Below are positions 53,126-63,061 of a DNA stretch of 64,000 bases, in pieces. The notes beneath the pieces were generated by a model, which saw nothing but the letters and a program-made list of their open reading frames with translations, had not been told where the DNA came from and did not search any database. Each line of letters begins with the position of its first letter. Position 1 is the first letter of the stretch. Source of the stretch: Leuconostoc carnosum (lineage in GTDB: Bacteria; Bacillota; Bacilli; Lactobacillales; Lactobacillaceae); the NCBI RefSeq assembly GCF_014207505.1, contig NZ_JACHGL010000005.1, positions 50,358 to 114,357 of the forward strand, written 5' to 3'. The position numbers and the translations under genes are program-made.

Positions 53126-54018
53126 TGATTTTGCTCCCTTCTCATGACTTTGAACAACGCATTGGTCATATAATTATAACCCGTATTATTAGGATGATAA
53201 TTATCAGTTGAACTAATCCACTGATTGTTAGTTACCACTTCACCTGTCAATGCAGAAGTTGCCGCCTGTTGCTGACTTTTAGCACTTGTCTGTTTTTGTG
53301 CTTGATTACTAAGCGTTGTCTGTGCTGATTTTGTTTTATACTGCCCAAATGTCAAATCAAATGTGCTGACATAGTAACTATTCTTATCTTTTTGAGACAA
53401 TTTATAATTAACAGCATTGAATAATTTAACATCTGAATTCAAATCAGTTCGGTTAGGAAAATGAACAAAAAGCGGATTATAGTTGCCAAAAATAAAAATC
53501 GGCACATTACGATTATACTGTCGAATATTTTGAAATAACGCAGTCAATTGTTTCTCATATTTAGTCTGACCAGCTTTGACAGCTTGTGTCAATTGCCCAC
53601 GGGTTTTAACAAAGGCATTTTCCAATAACAATTGTTGTAAATCATTGCCCCCTGATGTTAGTACAATGACATTGGCTTGCTTAATTTTTTCTTGAAAATC
53701 CGACTGATTTTTTAAACGTTGTTGAATTTGATCAGAACGATCGCCTGCCTTCCCAAAGTTAGACATGCTTACCGGTATTTTGTACTGCTCATTGATTTTT
53801 TTTGAAATTCTGCCTGAATAACCGTGAAGATTATTATTATCGCCAACACCTTCAGTCAGTGAATCTCCTAATGCGACCAAATTAATGTGTTTAACTTGTT
53901 GTTTCGTTTTGTGATTGCTACGTGCATTTTGAGTTTGCGTTTGTAAAGTGTGCACGCCAAAAACAACCGCACCAAGAGCGATTATCATTGCTATAAAACT
54001 GACGACAACTTTTTTCAT
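53107..54018 (-). CDS. SGNH/GDSL-family lipase or esterase (YpmR-like)
   Basis: A 303-residue exported hydrolase. A signal-anchor helix (VVVSFIAMIIALGAVVFGV) is followed by block I LVALGDSLTEGVG (catalytic Ser), NFGKAGDRSD, SGGNDLQQLL (oxyanion Asn) and the final DNYHPNNTGYNYM (Asp-His). Substrate is unknown; acyl esters of wall or lipid are likely. A Gln/Ser-rich insert at about 230-255 is poorly conserved in such families. It is coupled to the ypmS-like gene. Confidence 0.88.
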   Translation of the reverse strand: MKKVVVSFIAMIIALGAVVFGVHTLQTQTQNARSNHKTKQQVKHINLVALGDSLTEGVGDNNNLHGYSGRISKKINEQYKIPVSMSNFGKAGDRSDQIQQRLKNQSDFQEKIKQANVIVLTSGGNDLQQLLLENAFVKTRGQLTQAVKAGQTKYEKQLTALFQNIRQYNRNVPIFIFGNYNPLFVHFPNRTDLNSDVKLFNAVNYKLSQKDKNSYYVSTFDLTFGQYKTKSAQTTLSNQAQKQTSAKSQQQAATSALTGEVVTNNQWISSTDNYHPNNTGYNYMTNALFKVMRREQNQWLMKQ

Positions 54019-54109
54019 CCGAATACTCCAAAAAATAGACTTATTCTATTATAACAAAAAATGTCATCTACCGCTGGATGTTCCTAACCTTAATTCCGGT
54101 TTCAAAAGA

Positions 54110-54133
54110 AAAAGGTAATCACATTGGATTACC
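54110..54133 (-). terminator. Terminator after pepT
   Basis: On the minus strand GGTAATC and GATTACC pair around a 6-base loop and are followed by TTTTTCTTTT, just behind the pepT stop. Confidence 0.8.
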
Positions 54134-54138
54134 TGCTC

Positions 54139-55383
54139 CTAAATTGATTTCTTTTGCCCGAGTTCGATAATTTTCAAAATTGTGTCAGTTGCTTGCGACA
54201 TCACTTGTGTTGATATATATTCGAAACGCCCGTGCATATTTTCGCCACCAGCAAAAATATTAGGTGTTGGTAACCCAAGAAATGTAATTTTTGAACCATC
54301 TGTACCGCCACGCACTGGCTCAATTATCGGCTTGATATTTAATGCTAACATGGCCTGTTCTGCTAATTCAACAGCACGCATATCATCCTTTAAAATTTCA
54401 CCCATATTGTAATACTGATCTTTCAATGTTACTAAAACACGTTGTTCCCCAAAATACTGGTTCAAACTGTCAGCAATATCAAATAGTTTTTGTTTGCGCA
54501 CCTCAAATTTAGTACGATCATGATCTCGTACAATGTACCGCATTTGTGCTTCCTCAGGTGTCCCTTTGATATCCATCAAGTGCCAAAAACCTTCGCGACC
54601 TGAAGTATGTTCTGGACGGTCATTTTCCGGTAATTGTGCATGGAAATCAAATGCAACTTGAATTGCGTTAACCATTGTGTCCTTAGCAGTACCAGGATGA
54701 ACATTGCGACCTTGAATATTAATCGTAGTACTAGCTGCTGAAAATGTTTCCCATTCAAGTTCTCCAGCTGGGCCACCATCAATTGTGTATGCAAAATCAG
54801 CTCCAAAAGCTTTTGTGTCAAAGTTATCAGCACCAATACCTATTTCTTCATCAGGACCAAAAGCAAATCTGATATCACCATGCTTAACCTCTGGATGTTG
54901 AACCAAATATTGGGCAGCTGTAATAATTTCAGCCACACCAGCTTTGTCATCTGCGCCAAGCAATGTTGTACCATCAGTTGTAATCAATGTATGACCCTGA
55001 TATCTTTTTAAACTTGGAAATTCAGCAGGATTTAACGTATACCCACTATGACCTAACTGAATGGTTGATTGACCATCATAATTGTCAATCATTTGAGGCT
55101 TAATGTCTGCCCCATTAAAATCTGCTGTGTCCACATGTGAAATAAATCCAATGGTTGGTACATTATCGTCATCACTATTTTTTGATAATTCGGCAAATAC
55201 ATAACCATCCGGCATAGTACGTACGTTTTCTAAACCAATACTTTTTAATTCTTCTGTTAAGTTAGCTAAAAAAGCAATTTCTTTAGGAGATGATGGTACG
55301 CTAGTTGAATTTTCATCAGACTGTGTATCCACGGCAACATATTTCAAAAATCGTTTGACAAGTTCTGGATATTTTTCTGTCAT
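54139..55383 (-). CDS. pepT: Tripeptide aminopeptidase PepT (M20 family)
   Basis: A 414-residue dizinc peptidase that removes the N-terminal residue of tripeptides, part of the proteolytic system of lactic acid bacteria. Metal ligands appear in GFISHVDTADF (His, Asp), TTLLGADDKAGVAEI (Asp), GPDEEIGIGAD (catalytic and metal Glu), and a late His in GGENMHGRFEY. The ATG at 55383 is chosen from the family start MTEKYPELVKRF; a TTG at 55407 would add eight residues. The ribosome-binding site (GAAAGGAA) lies unusually far upstream of either, so the start is not certain. Confidence 0.94.
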   Translation of the reverse strand: MTEKYPELVKRFLKYVAVDTQSDENSTSVPSSPKEIAFLANLTEELKSIGLENVRTMPDGYVFAELSKNSDDDNVPTIGFISHVDTADFNGADIKPQMIDNYDGQSTIQLGHSGYTLNPAEFPSLKRYQGHTLITTDGTTLLGADDKAGVAEIITAAQYLVQHPEVKHGDIRFAFGPDEEIGIGADNFDTKAFGADFAYTIDGGPAGELEWETFSAASTTINIQGRNVHPGTAKDTMVNAIQVAFDFHAQLPENDRPEHTSGREGFWHLMDIKGTPEEAQMRYIVRDHDRTKFEVRKQKLFDIADSLNQYFGEQRVLVTLKDQYYNMGEILKDDMRAVELAEQAMLALNIKPIIEPVRGGTDGSKITFLGLPTPNIFAGGENMHGRFEYISTQVMSQATDTILKIIELGQKKSI

Positions 55384-55467
55384 GTTATTGTGTATGATTG
55401 CGCTCAATTAGGCCAATCACAATTCCTTTCAATATTTAATCGATCAAACATAATGCCATTTCAAATC

Positions 55468-56256
55468 TTAAATATAAGTATAGGGGTCGGTATTCGTGTT
55501 AGTTGGAGAGACTAATAAAGCATCCCCAAACCAATCATGCACCTTTACAGCCATTTGCGCATTTGCTATGGCTTCCATATGATGATCTGGATCTATGACA
55601 ACAAAATCTGCCGCTAAAATGTCGTGCCCAATATGATAATAAATATCAGCGGTCACATAGGCATCAGCACCTGCAGCTTGGGCGACTGCCCACCATTTGC
55701 CACCATCACCACCAAGCACTGCAATTTTTTTTATTGGTCGATTAAGATCTTTAGCGATCACACGAACAGCTTTTACATGAAATAAGTCACGCAACCGTGC
55801 TGCATAATCTTTCACACTAACAGTTTTGGGCAACTCACCAATACGGCCCAATCCAGTTTCACCATCGGCATTAGGTTCAAGTGGTTGGGTATTTTGTAAA
55901 CCAATTGCTTGAGCAAGCCAATCGTTCATGCCACCTTTTGCACTATCCAAATTCGTATGTGATGCATAAACAACAATATGGTGTTGCAGTAAATCAGCAT
56001 ACATTTTATTTTGTGGGTTAGTCAAGTCAAGATTTTTGGCTGGAAAAAACATCACTTCATGATGTGCCCAAATAAAATCGACCTGGTGATTAATCGCTTC
56101 TTGAACAACTTCCGGGCGCACATCTAACACCGTCATCACCCGCTTAATCACTTGGTTTGGATCACCAATTTGCAGACCAGTTGGATCTCCTGCTTCCGCA
56201 AGCTGTTTGGGAGCGAATTGTTCAATTTTTGTTATTAGATCTTGTGCTTTAATCAT
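55468..56256 (-). CDS. Nif3-like dinuclear metal centre protein
   Basis: A 262-residue member of the NIF3/YqfO family, a hexameric metal-binding protein with a GTP-cyclohydrolase-I-like fold. Metal-binding HHE segments are in FIWAHHEVMFFP and YASHTNLDSAKGGMND; the distal IGHDILAADFVVIDPDHH is also typical. Its precise reaction is not established. The start overlaps the trmK stop by 4 bp, the conserved trmK-nif3 pairing of Firmicutes. It lacks the PII-like insert found in Bacillus YqfO. Confidence 0.92.
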   Translation of the reverse strand: MIKAQDLITKIEQFAPKQLAEAGDPTGLQIGDPNQVIKRVMTVLDVRPEVVQEAINHQVDFIWAHHEVMFFPAKNLDLTNPQNKMYADLLQHHIVVYASHTNLDSAKGGMNDWLAQAIGLQNTQPLEPNADGETGLGRIGELPKTVSVKDYAARLRDLFHVKAVRVIAKDLNRPIKKIAVLGGDGGKWWAVAQAAGADAYVTADIYYHIGHDILAADFVVIDPDHHMEAIANAQMAVKVHDWFGDALLVSPTNTNTDPYTYI

Positions 56257-56942
56257 GATAATACCTGTTTAATTTCATTGTAGCGTACCTGCCAATCGCG
56301 ATAGGCTTTTGTGTCCATTTTATTTGCAGCTTCCAACTGTGCAAAAATAACTTGAATACGATCAGATTCTTTTTGCCATTTCGCGATGAATGTTGCTGAC
56401 TGTTCAACACGAAGATATGGACCAAAATTCAAATCCATATGTGATAATTGTTGTGAACCCAACGTGGCCAAAATAACCTCATAAAAATGATTGTCTTCTT
56501 GTGTCACGCTTTCAGCCTTAATTTGATAACCATGTTCATTTAACCAATTTCGGACAACAACTTCATCAGTATTAGCTTGTAAGATTAATGTTTCAAATAC
56601 CTGGTGGCGATCAAACGCCGCTGTCAATATATCACTGATTAAAATACCACCCATACCAGCAATTGTAACTGTGTCAATATGATCATCCTCATAAACAGCG
56701 GAGAGCCCACCAGCTAGGCGTGCTTCTGCTTGTCCTAATAAATCACGACGTTTTAGCTCATGAGTTGCGTTATCAAAAGGTCCTTGAGCAACCTCGCCGG
56801 CCACTGCATATGTAATATGGTGCTTCATTAATAGGTAAGCTGGTAGGTACGCATGGTCAGAACCAATATCTGCTAATCGTGCATCACTCGGTACGAAGTC
56901 AGCCACAGCTTGCAAGCGTGGCGAAAGATGTATACTATTCAT
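56253..56942 (-). CDS. trmK: tRNA (adenine-22-N1)-methyltransferase TrmK
   Basis: A 229-residue Rossmann-fold SAM methyltransferase that makes m1A22 in tRNA. Motif I is LADIGSDHAYLPAYLL, with EVAQGPFDNA and TIAGMGGILISDIL following, as in YqfN/TrmK. The ATG at 56942 has AAAGGA 8 bases upstream and gives the family-like start MNSIHLSPRL. Coupled to the nif3-like gene. The menC stop lies only 37 bp upstream. Confidence 0.94.
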   Translation of the reverse strand: MNSIHLSPRLQAVADFVPSDARLADIGSDHAYLPAYLLMKHHITYAVAGEVAQGPFDNATHELKRRDLLGQAEARLAGGLSAVYEDDHIDTVTIAGMGGILISDILTAAFDRHQVFETLILQANTDEVVVRNWLNEHGYQIKAESVTQEDNHFYEVILATLGSQQLSHMDLNFGPYLRVEQSATFIAKWQKESDRIQVIFAQLEAANKMDTKAYRDWQVRYNEIKQVLS

Positions 56943-56979
56943 AATCAAAATCCTTTAATATTAGTATATCATGTCAACA

Positions 56980-58071
56980 TTATAAAAATGTGCTAAACAT
57001 GTCATTAACTGTTAGTCCAATACCTGGACGTTGTGGCACATCCATAAAGCCTTTATGAACTGCCAATGCTTCCTCAGTGATATCTGTCTGAAAGTAGTGC
57101 TGACTATCTGCTATATCGCCTGCAAAAGCTATGCCTTCTAGACTAGCTAGCGCTAAATCAACACCACGACCGAGATTGCTACTCAACATACCGCCGATCC
57201 ATGGTCGAATGCCAGAAATTTGTGCCAATTCAATAGCTGCTATGGCAGCTGATATGCCACCAATTTTACCTTGCTTAATCGTTACAGCTCGAGCTGCTTT
57301 CAAAGCAACTAAAGTTCGAATATCATTAATATTATTAATACTTTCATCCAAACTTAATAACTGTTTTGTCTGTAATTGAAAATGAGCATGATCTACAAAA
57401 TCAGTTGCCACAAAAGGTTGCTCAATAAATAATACATTATCCGGTAATTGTTTAAGTAGTTCAACATTGTTTGGCCTGAAGCTACTATTAGCATCTAAAG
57501 AAAAATGTTGCTGTGGAAATTGCTCTAACAAGCGGGTTAGTTGCTCAATATGTAAATTATCCGCCTGAATTTTTAGTTTAATGCGCTGATACCCTTCCGA
57601 AATAGCTGACCGGATATCACTCGCTGAAACATCTAATCCAAAAGCAATACCCACTGGTACTTTAGTCATGCTACCACCAATCATCTGAGCCAATGATTGG
57701 TTGGTTAACTTACCAACTGCATCCCACACCGCCATTTCAATACCTGCTTTGGCAAATGAAGCAAATGGTGTGAGCTGCTGTAAGTAACTGGCAAAATCTG
57801 GTGCTGAGTTAAAACTATAGGATTTGAGATACGGTAAAATCATCGTTTCGATGACAGTTCGACTCATTTGCTGATTTTCAGGTGCATATGAGAAATCAGC
57901 AAATGATTGTACTTCACCAAAACCACTAGCAACTTGATGGGTTTTCTCATCAAATACTTCTAACTTAATAAGCGTCAATGGACGTTCGAATGTCGTACTA
58001 TGGGCAGTTTTAAAAGGATGTTTTAATTTGAGAGTAACTGGTTGCATGCTAAATTGCTCAACATGATACAT
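56980..58071 (-). CDS. menC: o-Succinylbenzoate synthase MenC
   Basis: A 363-residue enolase-superfamily enzyme that dehydrates SHCHC to o-succinylbenzoate in menaquinone synthesis. The acid/base lysines are in YQRIKLKIQ and ITIKQGKIGG, metal ligands in LDANSS, FIEQP and SLDES. Together with menH, menD and menF it supplies the middle of the pathway; menE, menB and menA are not in this window. It overlaps menH by 14 bp. Confidence 0.94.
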   Translation of the reverse strand: MYHVEQFSMQPVTLKLKHPFKTAHSTTFERPLTLIKLEVFDEKTHQVASGFGEVQSFADFSYAPENQQMSRTVIETMILPYLKSYSFNSAPDFASYLQQLTPFASFAKAGIEMAVWDAVGKLTNQSLAQMIGGSMTKVPVGIAFGLDVSASDIRSAISEGYQRIKLKIQADNLHIEQLTRLLEQFPQQHFSLDANSSFRPNNVELLKQLPDNVLFIEQPFVATDFVDHAHFQLQTKQLLSLDESINNINDIRTLVALKAARAVTIKQGKIGGISAAIAAIELAQISGIRPWIGGMLSSNLGRGVDLALASLEGIAFAGDIADSQHYFQTDITEEALAVHKGFMDVPQRPGIGLTVNDMFSTFL

Positions 58072-58873
58072 GATTTAATACCTCAATGACTTGTTTAGGT
58101 GCTTCAAAATGAACATTATGACCTGCCTGAGCCACTGTAACAACTTTAGCATGTGGTAGTAATTGATTCATGTCACTTGCAATACGACGAAATTTAGTAT
58201 CTAATGAGCCAACAAGTAATAATGTAGGGCATTTTAACATAACTAAATTCGGCCAAAAATTAGGTTGACTACCAGTTCCCATATATCTTAATGAATTGGC
58301 AACATTTTTTGGATGTTGCGATAAGCGCTGTTGTCTTATTGCTACTTGTTGTGTCACAGGCAGATGTTTTTGTGTGTTAAACAACGGTAGTTGTTCCCAT
58401 TGTTTAACAAATGCTGGAAAATCGTATTCAATTTGTTGTGCCTTTTTTTCATCATTCAAAATACGTTGTTGACGTTCAACAGCGTATTGCAAGCCCGCTG
58501 TTGAACTTTCTAAATATAAATTTTTAACTAACTTAGGATATTTGACAGCAAAACCCAGCGCTAAACGACCGCCCATTGAGTATCCTAACAAATTAATATG
58601 TGTCCAATTTAATTTTTTAAGAATCAACTGTAAATCTGTTATTTGCGCAAACATATCAAAGCGCTTCGGTTCCTCAACATATGGTGCGCTCGAACCAAAC
58701 CCTAACAAATCAAGCGTTAAAACTGTTCCTGACAAGTGTTCAACAATTGCATTAAAATCGTGATGCGATCCCATAAAACCATGAAGCAACACCCAGTGCT
58801 CTGACGCTTGACTATTAACATGACAAAAAATGTGGTAGTTGTAACCATTAATATTTAAAACTTGTTCATTCAT
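58058..58873 (-). CDS. menH: SHCHC synthase MenH (alpha/beta hydrolase)
   Basis: A 271-residue alpha/beta hydrolase that eliminates pyruvate from SEPHCHC to form SHCHC. The oxyanion segment is LLHGFMGSHHD, the nucleophile elbow LLGYSMGGRLAL, and the final His is in AQAGHNVHFEAP with Asp in VGSLDTKF. The overlaps with menC (14 bp) and menD (8 bp) support the assignment over a generic hydrolase. Confidence 0.93.
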   Translation of the reverse strand: MNEQVLNINGYNYHIFCHVNSQASEHWVLLHGFMGSHHDFNAIVEHLSGTVLTLDLLGFGSSAPYVEEPKRFDMFAQITDLQLILKKLNWTHINLLGYSMGGRLALGFAVKYPKLVKNLYLESSTAGLQYAVERQQRILNDEKKAQQIEYDFPAFVKQWEQLPLFNTQKHLPVTQQVAIRQQRLSQHPKNVANSLRYMGTGSQPNFWPNLVMLKCPTLLLVGSLDTKFRRIASDMNQLLPHAKVVTVAQAGHNVHFEAPKQVIEVLNHVSC

Positions 58874-60491
58874 GTGTTACACCCATAAATTGTTGATGGT
58901 CCACTACATTTTTAACACGATCTGCTTTAAATTCAATCAATCGTGCGCCAACTACTTCAGTTGATAATACCGTCAATAAATCGTTTCGATCTTCTAATTG
59001 AACATAAGGGATGTCATATAAATCCGCAATTTTTGATATATCTAATGTGAGCGGCGTGCCAAATAACGTTTCGAAATACTCATCAGCATGAGACTGTGGC
59101 AAAAAAGAAAAGATACCGCCACCATTATTATTAATGACAATAATATCCAATGGTAAACTATACTGTTTGGCCATCATCAGTCCGTTCATATCGTGAAAAA
59201 GCGTCAAATCACCGACTAATAAAACACTACGCTGAGTTGTTGTTGCACTCATCCCCAGTGCCGTTGAAATAACACCATCAATGCCATTAGCGCCACGATT
59301 AGCATAAATTTTTTGTGTCTTGAGTCCAGTGAATACATCATCCATATCTCGAATAGCCATACTATTAGCAACAAAAATCTGCTGATCGGATGCCACAACT
59401 TGATCTAATTCATATGGGACTGATATTTCACCAGTTATTCGACGTGGTACACGATTTAAGTTTTGCCATAACTGATAAAATTCAAAGTCGTTGGTCACCA
59501 CTACTTGTTTCAGAAAAATAGCCGGCGTTACCGCGATTGCACGCGACACATGGCGTGAGTGGTCGGTACCCGCATGGCTATCAACATGCCAGACCGGAAT
59601 ATTTTCTATTTTCAACCACTGAAGTACACGTGCCGAAACTGGGGTTGCACCAAAACGAATGACCAAATCTGGCTGATAGGCTTCTGTCACCAATTCTGCA
59701 TTAAGTAGTGCATCTATACCATAAATCGTTGTTTTAGAGCGTGCCCGACTCAATACATCAGCAATAACTGGTATATGATTGATACGAGCAAACTGAGACA
59801 ATATATCTTGATAATCTTCGCCCTCATTTGGACCAGCCAAGATCAATACACGTGATTGATCTAAACGCATCACTGGAAAATCACTACTATAATTATCAAA
59901 TACTAATGGTGTTACATTAATCGGTACCTGGTTATCTAATTGCGGCATCAATGGTTTTCGTAATGGTAAATTAACTTGCATTGTCCCCCTTGGTACTATC
60001 ATAATCTCGTGTACCATCTTTTGTATCATAAAATCGATATATTCTGTCATATCTGGATGCTCATCTTGTAAACTAAACGTCACTGATTTTTTTGTTAGTG
60101 AGCCAAAAATATTTTGCTGAGGTAGTGTTTGCGGTGCACCATTGCTTTGCAATTCAGCCGGTCGATCCGTGGACAAAATAATCAAAGGTACATGCGATAT
60201 ACTGGCTTCTGCCACAGCTGGTGCATATTCAGTAATTGCTGTACCAGATGTTCCTAATAATACGACTGGCTCTCGCAGTGTTTTAGCAATACCTAGGGCA
60301 AAAAAACCTGCCGATCGCTCGTCAACATCCACGTATAGCTCAACATCTTTGTTATTACGTGCTAGTTCACCTAAGAGCAATGCCACCGGAGTACTACGTG
60401 ATCCTGGTGATACGACAAAGTGATGAACACCACTCATATATAATGATTTTAATAAATGTTTTGTATTTTTTGTCAGTGCATTTACCGTCAT
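58866..60491 (-). CDS. menD: SEPHCHC synthase MenD
   Basis: A 541-residue thiamine-diphosphate enzyme that adds the succinyl-semialdehyde unit of 2-oxoglutarate to isochorismate. The N-terminal VVSPGSRSTPVALLL with DVDERSAGFFALG and the ThDP/Mg segment VLLVGDLTLFHDMNGL followed by INNNGGGIFSFLP are diagnostic. Length is usual. It overlaps menF by 4 bp and menH by 8 bp. Confidence 0.96.
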   Translation of the reverse strand: MTVNALTKNTKHLLKSLYMSGVHHFVVSPGSRSTPVALLLGELARNNKDVELYVDVDERSAGFFALGIAKTLREPVVLLGTSGTAITEYAPAVAEASISHVPLIILSTDRPAELQSNGAPQTLPQQNIFGSLTKKSVTFSLQDEHPDMTEYIDFMIQKMVHEIMIVPRGTMQVNLPLRKPLMPQLDNQVPINVTPLVFDNYSSDFPVMRLDQSRVLILAGPNEGEDYQDILSQFARINHIPVIADVLSRARSKTTIYGIDALLNAELVTEAYQPDLVIRFGATPVSARVLQWLKIENIPVWHVDSHAGTDHSRHVSRAIAVTPAIFLKQVVVTNDFEFYQLWQNLNRVPRRITGEISVPYELDQVVASDQQIFVANSMAIRDMDDVFTGLKTQKIYANRGANGIDGVISTALGMSATTTQRSVLLVGDLTLFHDMNGLMMAKQYSLPLDIIVINNNGGGIFSFLPQSHADEYFETLFGTPLTLDISKIADLYDIPYVQLEDRNDLLTVLSTEVVGARLIEFKADRVKNVVDHQQFMGVTHE

Positions 60492-61675
60492 ATTGAATAA
60501 TCCTTTAATAGTTGACGCATGGCTTTTAGTTTGAGTGCCGTTTCCTTGAATTCCTGAGCAGCAGTTGAGTCAGAAACTATACCTGCACCAGCAAATAATG
60601 TTGCTTGATGTGACCTTTGATTCACGTGCATTGCACGAATACCAACGACCAGCTCACCACCTTGTTCAGCATCTAAATAACCCATAGGAGAAGCAAAAAG
60701 TCCTCGTGGTGTGCGTTCATAATCCTGAATATATGCTAGTGCTTCTTTTTGTGGTACACCCCCAAGTGCTGGCGTTGGATGTAACTGGTTCATCAAATGA
60801 ACTAAGGTATATTGCGAATCAATTTCCCCAATAATAGGCGTATACAAATGCTGAACCTGCTGAGTTTTTAATAAAATAGGGTCGGCCGGAACAGTTAATT
60901 TTTCAGTCATAGCTTGCAATTTCTGTTGGATATTCTCTACCACGTACTGATGCTCCTGCCGATTTTTATGGCTGGCTAATAATAATTTACCTAATGACAT
61001 ATCGTCTTGCTCATTATCGCCACGCTGAATCGTGCCAGCAACCGCCCCTGTTGTCAAATGACCATCTGCTACTTTTATTAAACGTTCTGGTGTCGCTGAA
61101 ATATAAAATTCATCTTGATGCTTTAATATAAAATGGTAGGTGTTACTCTGTGACGATAACCCTCGAATCAATCGTGATAAATACAGTTTATTGGATAGTT
61201 TTAATATTTGTTGACGACCAAAAACTACTTTTTTCAACGTTTGCTTAGACTTCAAAGTCGAAATCAGTTTTTCTGTTCGGTCAGCCCAATCAGTTTCATC
61301 ATCAACGCTGATTACGCGCACCATCTCTGCTTTCATGTTAGGAATCTGTGCCAACCATGTATCAAAATCAAGACTTTCATCTGATGAAAATGTAATCGTA
61401 GTCTGCGTCATTGTAACAGCAATACGTGGTACAAACCAAAAACCATTCATCAAGGTAGAGTTTTTGATTTTCTGTTCATCAAAAGAACGACCACCGAATG
61501 CAATATCAGCTTGCAGCAACTCCGCAGTATCAGTTGTTACTGTTGCGCCAAAACCAAATCGTGCCTCGCTCGCATCACGTGTCCTAAAATAAGCACTTGT
61601 CTCAAAACTGTCCAGTGCTTCATAAAGTTTCTGCTCGTCTTTATCATTTACAAGACGTGTATAATTATATTGCAT
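60488..61675 (-). CDS. menF: Isochorismate synthase MenF
   Basis: A 395-residue chorismate-utilising enzyme that converts chorismate to isochorismate, the committed step to menaquinone. The C-terminal core has KVVFGRQQ, ATPERLIKV, TGAVAGTIQRG, HPTPALGGVP and VVGIRAM, all typical for isochorismate synthases. The ATG at 61675 with GAGG upstream is preferred; an ATG at 61690 would add five residues. A strong terminator just upstream makes menF the first gene of the menFDHC run. Confidence 0.93.
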   Translation of the reverse strand: MQYNYTRLVNDKDEQKLYEALDSFETSAYFRTRDASEARFGFGATVTTDTAELLQADIAFGGRSFDEQKIKNSTLMNGFWFVPRIAVTMTQTTITFSSDESLDFDTWLAQIPNMKAEMVRVISVDDETDWADRTEKLISTLKSKQTLKKVVFGRQQILKLSNKLYLSRLIRGLSSQSNTYHFILKHQDEFYISATPERLIKVADGHLTTGAVAGTIQRGDNEQDDMSLGKLLLASHKNRQEHQYVVENIQQKLQAMTEKLTVPADPILLKTQQVQHLYTPIIGEIDSQYTLVHLMNQLHPTPALGGVPQKEALAYIQDYERTPRGLFASPMGYLDAEQGGELVVGIRAMHVNQRSHQATLFAGAGIVSDSTAAQEFKETALKLKAMRQLLKDYSI

Positions 61676-61690
61676 AAAATTCAACCTCAT

Positions 61691-61734
61691 AACATGAAAA
61701 AGCAACAGGCAGATACCTGTCGCTTTTTCATGTT
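61691..61734 (-). terminator. Strong terminator between the ECF gene and menF
   Basis: A 19-base inverted repeat (AACATGAAAAAGC-ACAGG and its complement, one mismatch) with a 6-base loop and T-run on the minus strand. It overlaps the stop codon of the ECF S component gene and works on both strands. Confidence 0.9.
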
Positions 61735-62239
61735 AAATTTTTAAATCTACTTGGGGTATCCGTTTAAATACTGGCACCAAAACCATTGCCACAATCAACC
61801 CCATTACTACTTGTGCAAGGTTACCAATAATAGAAGCAAATCCTGCTGGCCAATTGTATAATAGAGCACCCGCTAAAACATAGCCAACTATCATAATAAC
61901 TGACCCTAAAATTAAACCAACAGTTTGACTCACAATATGTTTTTTGTAACCAAAATATCCAACAATAAGACCTTCCAAGCCATGTATAATGAGCGAGAAA
62001 ATCATCCATTGCGGATAACCGGCAAGTAAATCAAGTAATAGACCACTTAACCCTCCGACAATAAGCCCACTGCGAGCGCCTCCAAGTATGGCAGCGATAA
62101 ATATACCAGCTTCAACCAAGTTTACGAAACCATTTGTAGCTGGGACAGGTATTTTTACAATGTAAGACAAAGCAACATTAAAAGCCACAATTAGCGCTAA
62201 TACTGTTACTTGCTTTGTATGAAATTTTTGTTCCATCAT
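61733..62239 (-). CDS. ECF transporter S component
   Basis: A 168-residue membrane protein with six helices, a small substrate-binding S component of an energy-coupling-factor vitamin transporter. FVNLVEAGIFIAAILGGARSGLIVGGLSGLLLDLLAGY (quoted in pieces: NLVEAGIFIAAILGG and GLSGLLLDLLAGY) is characteristic. Its start overlaps the stop of the ThiD-like kinase gene (ATGATGA region), which suggests a pyridoxine or hydroxymethylpyrimidine type substrate such as PdxU or ThiW/HmpT ligands. The sequence alone does not fix the vitamin. Confidence 0.85.
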   Translation of the reverse strand: MMEQKFHTKQVTVLALIVAFNVALSYIVKIPVPATNGFVNLVEAGIFIAAILGGARSGLIVGGLSGLLLDLLAGYPQWMIFSLIIHGLEGLIVGYFGYKKHIVSQTVGLILGSVIMIVGYVLAGALLYNWPAGFASIIGNLAQVVMGLIVAMVLVPVFKRIPQVDLKI

Positions 62240-63036
62240 ACACTCCTTCGCGCGCCTTGCCAAACATTACCGACATGAAATGCTTTATTTAAAATAATAC
62301 CATGTTTAATCCCATGCCAAACAAAATCTTTTGCATCAGCGACGGCTTCTTCAATTACTTGTGCTTGTCCTAAATTCGCTGCAATGCTCGCTGCGAAGGT
62401 GCATCCTGCCCCGTTGTTATATAAATGATCAGATACAATTTTGTCTTGTTGGAAAATGTCAAACTTTTGACCATCATATAGCACATCGATGGCTTGGTTC
62501 CCAGTGATAGCTATACCACCTTTAACAACAACATGATTAGCACCCAAATCGACAATTTTTTGAGCAGCAAGCTTCATATCATCGATATTTTGGATGACTT
62601 GATGCGTTAAAATTTGTGCCTCATTAATATTCGGGGTAACCACAGTTGCTAATGGTATCAGATATTTCTTCAATGCGTCAGCGATTTGCTGAGTATCAAC
62701 ATTAGTTGTTTCCTTAAACACCATCACAGGATCCACAATAACTGGTATATCAACTGCTTTTAAATATTTGGCTACTAGCTCAATCACATGGACATTCGGT
62801 AATAAACCAACCTTAATCGCAACAATATCATCTAATGCCAATATAGACTTTAATTGTGATTCAATAACATCATTAGATATAGGGAAAATTTTAAAATCAT
62901 CCGCTGTGACTGTCACAATAGATGTGATAACACTTAACCCGAAGTAACCATATTCAGTGAAAGTTGCCAAATCAGCTTGAATCCCGCCGCCGGCTAATGA
63001 ATCTGAACCAGCAATCGTTAAAATTTTATGTGGCAT
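62236..63036 (-). CDS. Hydroxymethylpyrimidine/pyridoxine kinase (ThiD/PdxK family)
   Basis: A 266-residue ribokinase-fold kinase. TIAGSDSLAGGGIQADL binds substrate, VDPVMVFKE and VTPNINEAQIL are family marks and GAGCTFAASIAANL holds the anion hole and catalytic base region. Such enzymes phosphorylate HMP or pyridoxal/pyridoxine. The coupled ECF S component points to salvage of an imported vitamin B1 or B6 precursor. Lactobacillus PdxK-type proteins look alike, so the preferred substrate is open. Confidence 0.9.
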   Translation of the reverse strand: MPHKILTIAGSDSLAGGGIQADLATFTEYGYFGLSVITSIVTVTADDFKIFPISNDVIESQLKSILALDDIVAIKVGLLPNVHVIELVAKYLKAVDIPVIVDPVMVFKETTNVDTQQIADALKKYLIPLATVVTPNINEAQILTHQVIQNIDDMKLAAQKIVDLGANHVVVKGGIAITGNQAIDVLYDGQKFDIFQQDKIVSDHLYNNGAGCTFAASIAANLGQAQVIEEAVADAKDFVWHGIKHGIILNKAFHVGNVWQGARRSV

Positions 63037-63061
63037 ATTTGGGTTATCACTCCTTTACTAA